Below, piece after piece: positions 7,831 to 16,486 of a DNA stretch of 64,000 nt. The stretch comes from Dactylosporangium siamense (GTDB lineage Bacteria > Actinomycetota > Actinomycetes > Mycobacteriales > Micromonosporaceae). The notes below the pieces were generated by a model. It had not been told where the DNA came from and searched no databases. It worked only from the letters and a program-made list of their open reading frames with translations. The DNA lies in contig NZ_BONQ01000108.1 of NCBI RefSeq assembly GCF_016862795.1, forward strand, positions 1 through 64,000. Reading direction: 5' to 3'. Both the position numbers and the translations under genes were made by a program. How positions within the stretch are numbered: the stretch's first letter is position 1; the number at the start of each line of letters is the position of its first letter.

Positions 7831-8835
7831 TCACAGTGTCAGGGGCAGGTCCAGCCAGGGTTTGTCGGTGGCGTCGAATCCGGTGAGCTCGGCGATCTTC
7901 CCGTCGACGATGTGCAGGACCGCCATGGTGAACAACCGGTACTCCGGGTCGTCGGGGGTGCGCAGGTACAGCACGGCCGCGGGCATGCGGTTGACCGTCG
8001 TGGTGATGCAGCGCCAGTCATCGTAGCCGGGCTGGAAGAGCCCACCGGAGACCCAGCCGTCCACCGCGTCCTTGGCCGTGACGGCCGAGGTGCCCGCCTC
8101 GGGCAGCATCACGAAGCGCAGGTCGTCGCGCAGCAGGGACATCAGCCCGTCGAGGTCGTTGCGCTCGTGGGCGTCGATGTACAACTTCACCACGCCGCGC
8201 TCGTCGTCGGACAGCTCGTGGGAGGCGGGTCTCCGCCAGTCGAGGCGGCGGTCGGGCAGCTGCTCGCGCATCGTCACCCTGGCCCGCTGCAGTGCGCTGG
8301 TCACCGATGCGACGGTCAGCTCGAGGGCGTCGGCGGCCTTCGGCGCCGGCCAGCCGAGGACGTCGCGCAGGATGAACACCGCCCGCTGCCGCGGCGGCAG
8401 GTGCTGGACGGCGACGATGAACGCCAGCTCGATCGTTTCCCGCGCCACCGCCGATTCCTGCGGGTCCTCGGGGAGCATCCCGTCGGGGAACGGCTGCAGG
8501 TACAGCACCTCGGAGACGTCCGCCAGCTCGGCCGGCACGGGTGTGCGGTCGTTGCGCTTCTTCAGGAAGTCGAGGCAGGCGTTCGTCGCGATCCGGTACA
8601 GCCAGGTCCGCAGGGCCGCGTGTCCCTTGAACGACGCCCGCTTGTTCCACGCTCGCAGGAACGTCTCCTGCGTCAGGTCCTGGGCGTCGTCGTAGTTCGC
8701 GAGCATCCGGTAGCAGTGCACCTGAAGCTCGCGCCGGTGGCGCTCGGTCATGAGCGCGAACGGCGCCGTGTCGTCCGAGCGGACCGCCGCGATGAACGCG
8801 GCCTCGTCGGCGCCCAGCGGTTTGGCGTCGGTCAT
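7831..8835 (-). CDS. ECF sigma factor with SnoaL-like C-terminal domain
   Basis: A 334-residue sigma-70 family protein. Region 2 includes RHRRELQVHCYRMLANYDDAQDLTQETFLRAWN split over residues 30-65, then ALRTWLYRIATNACLDFLKKR. Region 4 includes LPPRQRAVFILRDVLGW and the helix-turn-helix up to ALQRARVTM. Residues 215-334 form an NTF2/SnoaL-like domain (HERNDLDGLMSLLRDDLRF). This layout is that of the sigma-70 TIGR02960 (SigG-like) group, where the extra domain is thought to modulate activity in place of an anti-sigma factor. GGAAGG precedes the ATG at 8835. Regulon and signal are unknown. Confidence 0.88.
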   Translation of the reverse strand: MTDAKPLGADEAAFIAAVRSDDTAPFALMTERHRRELQVHCYRMLANYDDAQDLTQETFLRAWNKRASFKGHAALRTWLYRIATNACLDFLKKRNDRTPVPAELADVSEVLYLQPFPDGMLPEDPQESAVARETIELAFIVAVQHLPPRQRAVFILRDVLGWPAPKAADALELTVASVTSALQRARVTMREQLPDRRLDWRRPASHELSDDERGVVKLYIDAHERNDLDGLMSLLRDDLRFVMLPEAGTSAVTAKDAVDGWVSGGLFQPGYDDWRCITTTVNRMPAAVLYLRTPDDPEYRLFTMAVLHIVDGKIAELTGFDATDKPWLDLPLTL

Positions 8836-8926
8836 GGTCAGCAATCCTTCCACCCGGTGCGAGAGGCTGACAGAACTGACGGCGTGGCGGAGGATTTCTG
8901 ATCGGTGACGCCGCGCGACACGGGCG

Positions 8927-9367
8927 TCAGCCGAGCTCCTGGGCCAGCGAGACGATGATGCCCGCGGGGCCGCGGACGTAGCAGAGCCGGTAGACGTCCT
9001 GGTACTGCTCGACCGTGCCGATGAGTTCCCCGCCGTGGGCGCGCAGGCCGGCGACGGCGGCGTCGACGTCGGCCACGTTGAACATGATGCTGCGCAGGCC
9101 CAGCGTGTTGCCCAGGGCGTCCTTCGGCTCGGGGTTGATCACCGCCGGGTGGTGGAACTTCGTGAGCTCGAGCCGGCCGTGACCGTCCGGGGTCCGCATC
9201 ATCGCGATGTCGACGCGGACGCCGTCGAGTCCGTTGACGCGGTCCACCCAGGGGCCCTCGATCGGTGCCTGGCCCTCCAGTTCCATGCCGAGTTCGGCGA
9301 AGAACCCGATGGCGGCCTCGAGGTCGTCGACGACGACGCTGACGTGGTGCAGCTGCGGGATCGTCAC
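8927..9367 (-). CDS. VOC (glyoxalase/bleomycin-resistance) family protein
   Basis: A 146-residue protein with two beta-alpha-beta-beta-beta modules. It starts with IPQLHHVSVVVDDLEAAIGF and has the second module from GLRSIMFNVADVDAAVAGL; it ends GPAGIIVSLAQELG. VOC metal ligands are plausible at His8 and in LELTKFHHP. Such proteins include glyoxalases, dioxygenases and drug-binding resistance proteins; nothing here picks between them. GTG start with AGGAG upstream. It lies 92 bp upstream of the ECF gene in the same direction, so co-transcription is likely. Confidence 0.85.
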   Translation of the reverse strand: MTIPQLHHVSVVVDDLEAAIGFFAELGMELEGQAPIEGPWVDRVNGLDGVRVDIAMMRTPDGHGRLELTKFHHPAVINPEPKDALGNTLGLRSIMFNVADVDAAVAGLRAHGGELIGTVEQYQDVYRLCYVRGPAGIIVSLAQELG

Positions 9368-9500
9368 GGTAGTGCTCCTGATCTGTCGTGGCCACTGGTG
9401 TACGTGTACCCCAGGGACGGCGCCGGCGGCGCGTTCTGGACAGGTTCATCGAGGGTTTGAAGGTTTGGACTGGCTCGAGCATTGCAGAACGGCTGGAAGT

Positions 9501-9530
9501 TTCAACCGTTCGTTCAACGATACGGTTGAA
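9501..9530 (+). promoter_or_regulatory. Nested inverted repeat over the promoter of the Ere-like gene
   Basis: TTCAACCGT (9501-9509) and ACGGTTGAA (9522-9530) are perfect inverted 9-mers. The centre contains a second palindrome, TCGTT-C-AACGA. TACGGT at 9521-9526 ends 7 nt before the ATG at 9534, so the dyad would cover the -10 region of a leaderless promoter. Alternatively it could fold in RNA. Operator use is inference. Confidence 0.6.
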
Positions 9531-9533
9531 GGA

Positions 9534-10697
9534 ATGACAGCTGGATACGCCGCGACCGTCATGGACCTGCTTCCTGGGCGGCCGCGCCTGCTCGCGCTCG
9601 GTGAGCCCACCCACGGTGAGGATGCGCTGCTGCAACTGCGCAACGACCTGTTCCGGCAGCTCGTCGAGGACGAGGGGTACCGGACGTTAACGATCGAGAG
9701 CGACTGCCTGATGGGTCTGGTCGTCGACGGGTACGTCACCTCGGGTGCCGGAGGACTCGACGACGTCATGGAACGCGGCTTCAGCCACGGCTGGGGCGCG
9801 TATCAGGGGAACCGTGACCTGGTGCGGTGGATGCGCGGGTACAACGACGGCCGGCCGGGGCCGGAGCAGGTGCGCTTCGCCGGGTTCGACGGTCCGCTCG
9901 AGATGGCCGCCGCAGCGAGCCCTCGGGAGGTGTTCGCCGCGCTGCACGGGTACCTTGCCGCCCGGGTCGACGCGGGTCTCCTGCCGTGCACGGCGGCGAC
10001 GCTGGACGAGCTGATCGGCGAGGACGGCCAGTGGACGGATCCGGCCGTGATGTGGGACCCGGCGAAGTCCGTCGGGCGGTCCCCGGACGCGGTGCGGCTG
10101 CGGCTGCTCGCCGATGAGCTGGTGGCGGCGCTTGACGAGCAGACCCCGCAGCTGATCCCGGAAAGCCGGGAAAGCGGAGACCGGGAGGGCTGGAACCGGG
10201 CGCGGCTGTACGCGCGGACGGTCACCGGACTGCTGCGGTACCACCACTGGATGGCCGACACCTCACCGGACCGTCTCGCGCGGCTGTGCGCGGCGCGGGA
10301 CTCGATGATGGCCGCCAACCTCCTGGCCATCGAGGGCCCCGCACTGGCGCACGGCCACAACGGGCATCTGCAGCGGGTCAGGAGCGAGATGCGGATGGGT
10401 GGCGCGCTCCTGCGGTGGTGGGGTGCGGGTGCGATCGTCAGTGCGCACCTGGGTGAGCAGTACGGGTTCGTGGCCACGGCGGTCGGCACGATCCGGCACC
10501 GGGGTGTGGACGTGCCGGCGCCGGACACCGTCGAGGGGATGCTGTACGCGTCGCCGCGGCAGCGTCGTGTCGTGGACGCGCGGCGGTTCGCGGGTCTGGA
10601 GCTCACCGCCCGCCACTCCCCCTGGTTCGGTTACGCGCCGCTGGACCCGGCGCACGTGGACCGGGCGGACGGGATCGCCTTCGTCCGGGAATGCTGA
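9534..10697 (+). CDS. Erythromycin-esterase-like hydrolase
   Basis: A 387-residue protein of the erythromycin esterase (Ere)/succinoglycan biosynthesis superfamily. Near the N-terminus RLLALGEPTHGEDALL carries the conserved Glu and His. A second conserved His lies in ALAHGHNGHLQR (about residue 267), and SPWFGYAPL is near the end. True Ere enzymes hydrolyse the macrolide lactone; many homologues have unknown substrates, so macrolide resistance cannot be asserted. The start at 9534 follows a TACGGT -10-like box by 7 nt and a large inverted repeat, pointing to a regulated leaderless gene. Confidence 0.85.
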   Translation: MTAGYAATVMDLLPGRPRLLALGEPTHGEDALLQLRNDLFRQLVEDEGYRTLTIESDCLMGLVVDGYVTSGAGGLDDVMERGFSHGWGAYQGNRDLVRWMRGYNDGRPGPEQVRFAGFDGPLEMAAAASPREVFAALHGYLAARVDAGLLPCTAATLDELIGEDGQWTDPAVMWDPAKSVGRSPDAVRLRLLADELVAALDEQTPQLIPESRESGDREGWNRARLYARTVTGLLRYHHWMADTSPDRLARLCAARDSMMAANLLAIEGPALAHGHNGHLQRVRSEMRMGGALLRWWGAGAIVSAHLGEQYGFVATAVGTIRHRGVDVPAPDTVEGMLYASPRQRRVVDARRFAGLELTARHSPWFGYAPLDPAHVDRADGIAFVREC

Positions 10698-10738
10698 ACG
10701 GGACGGTGGGGCGACCGGTAACGCATAGACTGCCGGGT

Positions 10739-11407
10739 ATGTCGGATGGGCTGGAGTCGTTGCTGGACGGGCAGTTGGCGTACTACCGGGCGAGGGCGCC
10801 GGAGTACGACGAGGTGTACGGCGAGCGGGCGTTCCGGTCCCTGACCGACCTGGTGGACGAGTTGCCGGTCGGTGGTGACGTGCTGGAGCTGGCGTGCGGG
10901 ACCGGGCAGTGGACGGTGCGGCTGGCCGGACGGGCAGACCACCTGACCGCGGTCGACGGGGCGCCGGAGATGCTCGACATCGCGCGGCGGCGGGTCGAGG
11001 CGGCGGGGCTGACGGCGACGTTCGAGCAGCGGGACCTGTTCTCGTGGCGGCCGCAGGCACGGTACGACACGGTGTTCTTCGCGTTCTGGTTGTCCCATGT
11101 GCCGCCGCAGCGGTTCGCGGCGTTCTGGGCGGCGGTGGCCGGTGCGGTGCGGCCCGGTGGGCGGGTCGTGTTCGTCGACACCGACGCGGCGGAGCGGTTG
11201 ACGGAGCGGGCGGCGCCCGGTGACCGGGCCACGGTGTTGCGCAGGTTGAAGGACGGCAGCGAGCACGAGGTCGTAAAACTCTTCCATGACGCTGCGGTGC
11301 TCGCCGCCGACCTGGCGAAACTGGGGTGGACCGCACAGGTGGACCCCGCCGACGGAGGGTTCATCAGAGGGGTTGCTAGGCTCACGGACAGGTCGGCACG
11401 GGACTAG
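10739..11407 (+). CDS. Class I SAM-dependent methyltransferase
   Basis: A 222-residue methyltransferase. SAM-binding motif I is VLELACGTGQWTVRLAG (about residues 46-62), the acidic residue of motif II is in LTAVDGAPEMLDIARRR and motif III sits in ARYDTVFFAFWLSHVP. Post-motif VRPGGRVVFVDTD is typical. The substrate is unknown. TAGACT ends exactly 7 nt before the ATG at 10739, so it is probably leaderless; an upstream ATG at 10691 overlaps the preceding gene's end. Confidence 0.85.
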   Translation: MSDGLESLLDGQLAYYRARAPEYDEVYGERAFRSLTDLVDELPVGGDVLELACGTGQWTVRLAGRADHLTAVDGAPEMLDIARRRVEAAGLTATFEQRDLFSWRPQARYDTVFFAFWLSHVPPQRFAAFWAAVAGAVRPGGRVVFVDTDAAERLTERAAPGDRATVLRRLKDGSEHEVVKLFHDAAVLAADLAKLGWTAQVDPADGGFIRGVARLTDRSARD

Positions 11408-11483
11408 GCATCCCGGGTCGGCGCCGGTTCGGTGAGCGTGCTGGAGTCCGACCCAACACGCTCCCACCAAAACCCGGCAGCGT

Positions 11484-13817
11484 CTACATCCCGACCACCG
11501 CGTGCAGCGAGTCGGGCAGGGTGCCGGGGTGCAGGACGCCGAGGCGCTGGGTGGCCCGGGTCAGCGCGACGTAGAGGTCGTTCGCCCCGCGCGGTGACTC
11601 CTCCACGATCTGGTTCGGGTCCACGACGATGACCCCGTCGAATTCGAGGCCCTTGGCCTGTTTGACGGTGAGGACGACGACCTTCGCGGCGAGTTCCGGT
11701 TCGTCGCCCACGGCGGCGTCGGGCAGGACCTTGAGCACTGCCGGTACAAGATCCGCGAACGACGAGGCGGGGAGGATGACGCCGAGCCGTCCGTCCCCGG
11801 CGAGTGCCGCCTCGGCCACGGCGGCCTCGGCGAGCGCGTCGGGCAGGCGGGCCGGTGCGGCGCCGCGGACCCACGGGTCGACGCCGGCCGCGCGGACGGA
11901 GCGGGGTGGCTCCAGGTCGGGGTCGATGCCGGCGAGGACTCCGGCGGCGACGGCCATGATCTCCGTCGGGGTGCGGTAGTTGACGGTGAGTTCCCGCAGC
12001 CGCCAGCGGCCGGGGACGTAGGGGTCCAGCGCGGACGCCCAGGACGCGGCGCCGCCGAGGTCGCCGGTCTGGGCGACGTCGCCGACGACGGTCATGGACC
12101 GGGACGGGCAGCGGCGCATGAGCAGCCGCCACGCCATCGGTGACAGCTCCTGGGCCTCGTCGACGATGACGTGACCGAACGCCCATTTGCGGTCGGCGGC
12201 GGCGCGTTCGGCGGGGGTGAGGCCGGAGGCCTCGTCCTGGCGGTCGGCGAGCCGGTCGGCTTCGAGCAGGTCGGTGACGGACAGCAGTTCGGGGTCGTCC
12301 TCGTCCTCGACGTCGATGGACCGGGATCCGAACGCGATCTCGAGGGCGCCTTCGGCGTAGGCGATCTGCCGTTTGCGTTGCCGTTCGGCGATGATCTCGC
12401 GGATGGTGTCGTCCTCGCCGAGCAGTTCCGCGGCCTCGTCGAGCAGCGGCACGTCGGCCGGGGTCCAGCCGGACCGGGCGGAGCGTTGCAGGGCGAGGGG
12501 CGCGCCGGCGCTGAGCAGTCGTGCGGTGGAGGCGAACAGGCCGGCGACCAGTTGCTGCGGGGTGAGGATCGGCCACAGCCAGTCCAGGGCGCCGAGGACC
12601 TCGGCCTCGCCGCGCAGTTCGCGGCGGATCTCGGCGAGGTCGGCCTCGTCGAGGATCTGCGGGTCGCCGGGGGCGTCGCCGCCGCCGAGGGGGTCGTCGG
12701 CGTAGGGGTCGATGCCGATGGTGTCCGCGACCAGCAGCGACAGCGCGTGGATGATCTCGGTGTCGAAGACGGGCCGGGCGAGGTTGTGCAGTTTCCCGGA
12801 GCGGCGGGCCCGGTCGCGGGCGTCGGCGATGACCTCTGGGTCGAGCATGACGGCGGCGCCGTCGAGGATGTCGAGGCGGATCGCGACGGCCTCGTCGGGG
12901 ACGCGCTGGCGGTCCTGGACGGCGGTGGCGAGGACCTCGGCCATCTCGGCGCGGCCCTTGATCTCGGCGATCGTGGCGGGTTCGTCGGTGTGCGCGACGA
13001 CGCCGGGGAACAGGTCGCCCATCGTGCCGAGCAGGACCCCGGTCTCGGCGAGGGACGGCAGGACCTGGCCGATGTAGCGCAGGAACGTCGGGTTCGGCCC
13101 GACGATGAGCACGACCCGCGAGGACAGCATCTGCCGGTGCGTGTACAGCAGGTACGCGGCCCGGTGCAGCGCGACGGCCGTCTTGCCGGTGCCGGGGCCG
13201 CCCTGCACCACCAGGACACCGTTGAGGTCGCCGCGGATGACGCGGTCCTGTTCGGCCTGGATGGTCTCGACGATGTCCTTCATGCGGCCGGTGCGGGACG
13301 CGTTCAGCGCGGACAGCAGCGCGGCTTCGCCGGCCACGCCGTCGTGGGCGCCGCGGCCGGTGTGGTGCGCCTCGGCGAGGTCGAGGACCTCGTCGTCGAC
13401 GCCGGTGACGGTGCGCCGTTCGGTGCGGATGTGGCGGCGGCGCCGCACCCCCTCGGGTGCGGCGGCGGTGGCCAGGTAGAACGGTCGGGACGCGGGGGCC
13501 CGCCAGTCGATGAGCAGCGGCTCGTAGTCGTTGTCCTCGTCGAAGATGCCGATCCGGCCGATGTAGCGCACCTCCCCCGACTCCTCGAAGTCGAGGCGGC
13601 CGAAGCACAGGCCGTTCTCCACGGCGCTGTATTGGGCGATGCGGTCGGTGTACAGCGCCGTCGCTGAGTCCCGGTGGGAGCGGTCGGCGGGTGTGCCACC
13701 GCTTTGCAGCAACGCCCGTTGGAGTTGCTCCGACGCTTCCTCCCGCAGCGTGTCGAGGTGCCCGTACAGCATCGTGAGATGCGCTTGCTCAGATGCGAGC
13801 TCGGATGCGTTTGACAA
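11484..13817 (-). CDS. helD: HelD-like RNA polymerase recycling ATPase
   Basis: A 777-residue UvrD/Rep-like SF1 ATPase. After an N-terminal coiled coil (residues 1-60) comes NGLCFGRLDFEESGEVRYIGRIGI and LLIDWRAPASRPFY, typical of actinobacterial HelD. Walker A is VVQGGPGTGKTAVALHRAAY (about 205) and Walker B is HVIVDEAQELSP (about 545); later motifs are VVGDVAQTGD, VNYRTPTEI, VVLTVKQAKGLEF and LYVALTRATQRLGVLH. HelD binds RNA polymerase, pries it open and releases stalled or drug-bound enzyme using ATP. It resembles mycobacterial HelD more than the HelR subgroup. It uses a TTG start with GGAGACGGG upstream. Some members lower rifampicin sensitivity. Confidence 0.9.
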   Translation of the reverse strand: MSNASELASEQAHLTMLYGHLDTLREEASEQLQRALLQSGGTPADRSHRDSATALYTDRIAQYSAVENGLCFGRLDFEESGEVRYIGRIGIFDEDNDYEPLLIDWRAPASRPFYLATAAAPEGVRRRRHIRTERRTVTGVDDEVLDLAEAHHTGRGAHDGVAGEAALLSALNASRTGRMKDIVETIQAEQDRVIRGDLNGVLVVQGGPGTGKTAVALHRAAYLLYTHRQMLSSRVVLIVGPNPTFLRYIGQVLPSLAETGVLLGTMGDLFPGVVAHTDEPATIAEIKGRAEMAEVLATAVQDRQRVPDEAVAIRLDILDGAAVMLDPEVIADARDRARRSGKLHNLARPVFDTEIIHALSLLVADTIGIDPYADDPLGGGDAPGDPQILDEADLAEIRRELRGEAEVLGALDWLWPILTPQQLVAGLFASTARLLSAGAPLALQRSARSGWTPADVPLLDEAAELLGEDDTIREIIAERQRKRQIAYAEGALEIAFGSRSIDVEDEDDPELLSVTDLLEADRLADRQDEASGLTPAERAAADRKWAFGHVIVDEAQELSPMAWRLLMRRCPSRSMTVVGDVAQTGDLGGAASWASALDPYVPGRWRLRELTVNYRTPTEIMAVAAGVLAGIDPDLEPPRSVRAAGVDPWVRGAAPARLPDALAEAAVAEAALAGDGRLGVILPASSFADLVPAVLKVLPDAAVGDEPELAAKVVVLTVKQAKGLEFDGVIVVDPNQIVEESPRGANDLYVALTRATQRLGVLHPGTLPDSLHAVVGM

Positions 13818-13850
13818 CCCGTCTCCAGTCGGCTAACATTTGGATCAGTC

Positions 13851-13868
13851 AGGCGCCTGTGGGCGCCT
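13851..13868. terminator. Short strong inverted repeat between the ABC permease gene and helD
   Basis: AGGCGCC-TGTG-GGCGCCT, a perfect 7-bp stem with a 4-nt loop. It lies 31 bp beyond the permease stop and 33 bp upstream of helD. It can terminate the exporter transcript or shape the helD leader; the T-rich side faces the plus strand. Confidence 0.45.
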
Positions 13869-13899
13869 ATTTTGTTGCTCGAACGCTCTACTCTACCTG

Positions 13900-14658
13900 C
13901 TACCGCGACAGTCTCCGGTACTGGCGGATGGACAGTGGCACGAAGACGGCCGTGAGAGCCGCCGGCCACAGCAGTGCCGGCCAGGTGGTGCCGCCGCCGG
14001 GGTTGCCGAAGAGGGCGCGGGTCGCGTCCGCGGTGGCGGACAGCGGGTTCCAGTGTGACAGCGTGCCGAGCCAGGTGGGCATGTCCTGGGGTGAGGCGAG
14101 CGCGCTGGACAGGAACGCGACCGGCCACACGAGGATCTGCACGGCGACGAGCAGTTGCGGGTTGCCGGACAGCAGGCCCAGGTAGATGCCGATCCACAGC
14201 ACGGCGAAGCGCAGCCACAGCAGCAGCGCGACGGCGGTCAGGGCGGCGGCTGCGGAGGAATGCCAGCGCCAGCCGACGGCGAGGCCGCAGCCGAGCATGA
14301 CGAGCAGTCCCAGCGCGGAGGTGAGCAGGTCGGCGACGGCCCGGCCGGTGACCTGTGCGGAGGGTGCCATCGGCAGGGACCGGAACCGGTCGGTGACGCC
14401 GCGGCCGGTGTCGGTGGCGATCGCGGCGAAGGTCGTCTCGATGCCGAACAGCATCGTCATCGCGTACATGCCGGGTAGGAGGTATTCGCGGTAGTCGCCG
14501 CCGCCGGCGACGCTCATGCCGCCGCCGAGGACGAACCCGAACATGAGCACGAGCAGGACCGGGAACAGCAGGGTGAGGACGATCTGGGCGGGTTGGCGGG
14601 CGAGGTGCGCCAGTTCCCGTCGCGTCATGACCCAGCCGTCGTGCAGCGCCCATTTCAT
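13900..14658 (-). CDS. ABC-2 type drug exporter permease (DrrB-like)
   Basis: A 252-residue membrane protein with six predicted helices and the ABC-2 pattern: an N-terminal MTRRELAHLARQPAQIV amphipathic stretch, a first helix LLFPVLLVLMFGFVLGG, and the family motif YLLPGMYAMTMLFGIETTFAAIATD followed by FRSLPMAPSA. It pairs with the ATPase gene 82 bp upstream. Such two-gene exporters remove hydrophobic drugs such as anthracyclines or lipids; the substrate is unknown. Confidence 0.88.
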   Translation of the reverse strand: MKWALHDGWVMTRRELAHLARQPAQIVLTLLFPVLLVLMFGFVLGGGMSVAGGGDYREYLLPGMYAMTMLFGIETTFAAIATDTGRGVTDRFRSLPMAPSAQVTGRAVADLLTSALGLLVMLGCGLAVGWRWHSSAAAALTAVALLLWLRFAVLWIGIYLGLLSGNPQLLVAVQILVWPVAFLSSALASPQDMPTWLGTLSHWNPLSATADATRALFGNPGGGTTWPALLWPAALTAVFVPLSIRQYRRLSR

Positions 14659-14710
14659 GCCGTCGCCTCCGCTGCGCTCCAGCGCCGGCCTGAGCCGAAG
14701 CTGTCACGGG

Positions 14711-14740
14711 ATGAGCGGCCCGAGCCGCTTCGCTGGCCGC

Positions 14741-14744
<4 letters not shown>
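14711..14744. repeat. Inverted repeat in the ABC exporter intercistronic gap
   Basis: ATGAGCGGCC / GGCCGCTCAT (14711-14720 and 14735-14744), overlapping the stop of the ATPase gene. It may attenuate or stabilise the transcript between ATPase and permease. Confidence 0.6.
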
Positions 14745-15619
<875 letters not shown>

Positions 15620-15621
15620 GT

Positions 15622-15634
15622 TATACAGTGTATA
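15622..15634. promoter_or_regulatory. Operator-like palindrome between divergent ABC exporter and kinase genes
   Basis: TATACA-G-TGTATA, two perfect 6-bp arms, in the 30-bp gap between the starts at 15619 (minus) and 15650 (plus). It overlaps the likely -10 boxes of both genes (TACACT on the minus strand, TAGAGT on the plus strand). A TetR/PadR/GntR-type repressor site is likely; no cognate regulator gene is adjacent. Confidence 0.65.
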
Positions 15635-15649
15635 GAGTTAGGACGGAAG

Positions 15650-16447
15650 TTGCGACTCGATGTTCCCGCCTGCGCCGCCGCGCTCGGCCTCACCTACGCC
15701 GGCCCGATCTCCGGCGGCGAGGTCGGCGCCGGCCATGTCCTGCTGCCCGACGGCCGCCGGGCGGTGCTGACCGGCGGCCACCGCGACTCCGTCCCGCTCA
15801 TCGACGTGGCCCGGGCCGCCGGCGTGCCCGCACCCCGCTACGAGCTCGTCGCCGAGTTCGCCGGCGCGACGGTCGTGGTGCAGGAGCTGCTCCCCGGCCG
15901 GCCTCCGGGCCCCCTCGACCAGGCGGTGCTGGACTCGATGCTGGCCGTCAGCGCCCGGTGCAACGGCCTGCTGTGCGACTCCGGCCTGCCGCAGCGGCAG
16001 TTGTACCTGCACCGCGACGGCCCCGGCTTCTGCCAGCACGGCTCCCTGGCCGGACACTCGGCCCGCACCGCCGCGCTCCTGGCCAGAGTCCGGGCCGTCC
16101 CCCTGCGGACCCTGCCCGGCGACGACCTGGTCCACTTCGACTACCACCCCGGCAACGTCCTGGTCAGCGACACCGGCACCGTGACCGGCGTCGTGGACTG
16201 GGACGGCGCCGGCCGCGGCAACCGCGCCTTCGACCTGGTCACGCTGCTGTTCGTGCTGACCCGGCACGCCCCGCACCTGACCGACCAGGTGCGCGCCGCC
16301 GCGGCCGAGCTGGCCCCGCCGGAGGTCCTCGCCGCCTGCTGGGCCCACATGGCGCTGCGCCAGGTCGACTGGTCGATCCGCCACCACACCCCCGACGAGG
16401 TCGACGCCTGGCTCACGGTCGCCGAAGGCGACGCCGTTGCCTGGTGA
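15650..16447 (+). CDS. Aminoglycoside-phosphotransferase-like kinase (APH family)
   Basis: A 265-residue protein kinase-like enzyme. The catalytic loop is DDLVHFDYHPGNVLVSDTG (about residues 158-176; His-x-Asp with Asn) and the Mg-binding motif is VTGVVDWDGAGRGNRAFDL. An N-terminal lobe has VVVQELLPGRPPGPL. These enzymes phosphorylate aminoglycosides, macrolides or metabolites such as choline; the substrate is unknown. The TTG start is preceded by AGGACGG. It is divergent from the ABC exporter with a common palindrome, which suggests co-regulation in drug response. Confidence 0.82.
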   Translation: MRLDVPACAAALGLTYAGPISGGEVGAGHVLLPDGRRAVLTGGHRDSVPLIDVARAAGVPAPRYELVAEFAGATVVVQELLPGRPPGPLDQAVLDSMLAVSARCNGLLCDSGLPQRQLYLHRDGPGFCQHGSLAGHSARTAALLARVRAVPLRTLPGDDLVHFDYHPGNVLVSDTGTVTGVVDWDGAGRGNRAFDLVTLLFVLTRHAPHLTDQVRAAAAELAPPEVLAACWAHMALRQVDWSIRHHTPDEVDAWLTVAEGDAVAW

Positions 16448-16464
16448 ACCGTGATTCACCAGGC
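16439..16464. terminator. Bidirectional terminator between convergent kinase and MFS genes
   Basis: GCCTGGTGAA-CCGTGA-TTCACCAGGC: perfect 10-bp stem, 6-nt loop, including the kinase stop codon. It is followed by two 14-bp direct copies of AGGCAGTGGTGGTC (16461-16488). Confidence 0.7.
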
Positions 16465-16486
16465 AGTGGTGGTCAGGCAGTGGTGG

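Noticed and set aside
11404-13608. 734-residue alternative frame inside helD
   Set aside because: Arg/Pro-rich frame-shifted reading; the 777-residue frame has all helicase motifs.
11484-13817. Calling the HelD-like protein HelR
   Set aside because: Its N-terminal and DWRAP-type blocks resemble HelD, and no RAE lies upstream, so the rifamycin-specific HelR name is not supported.
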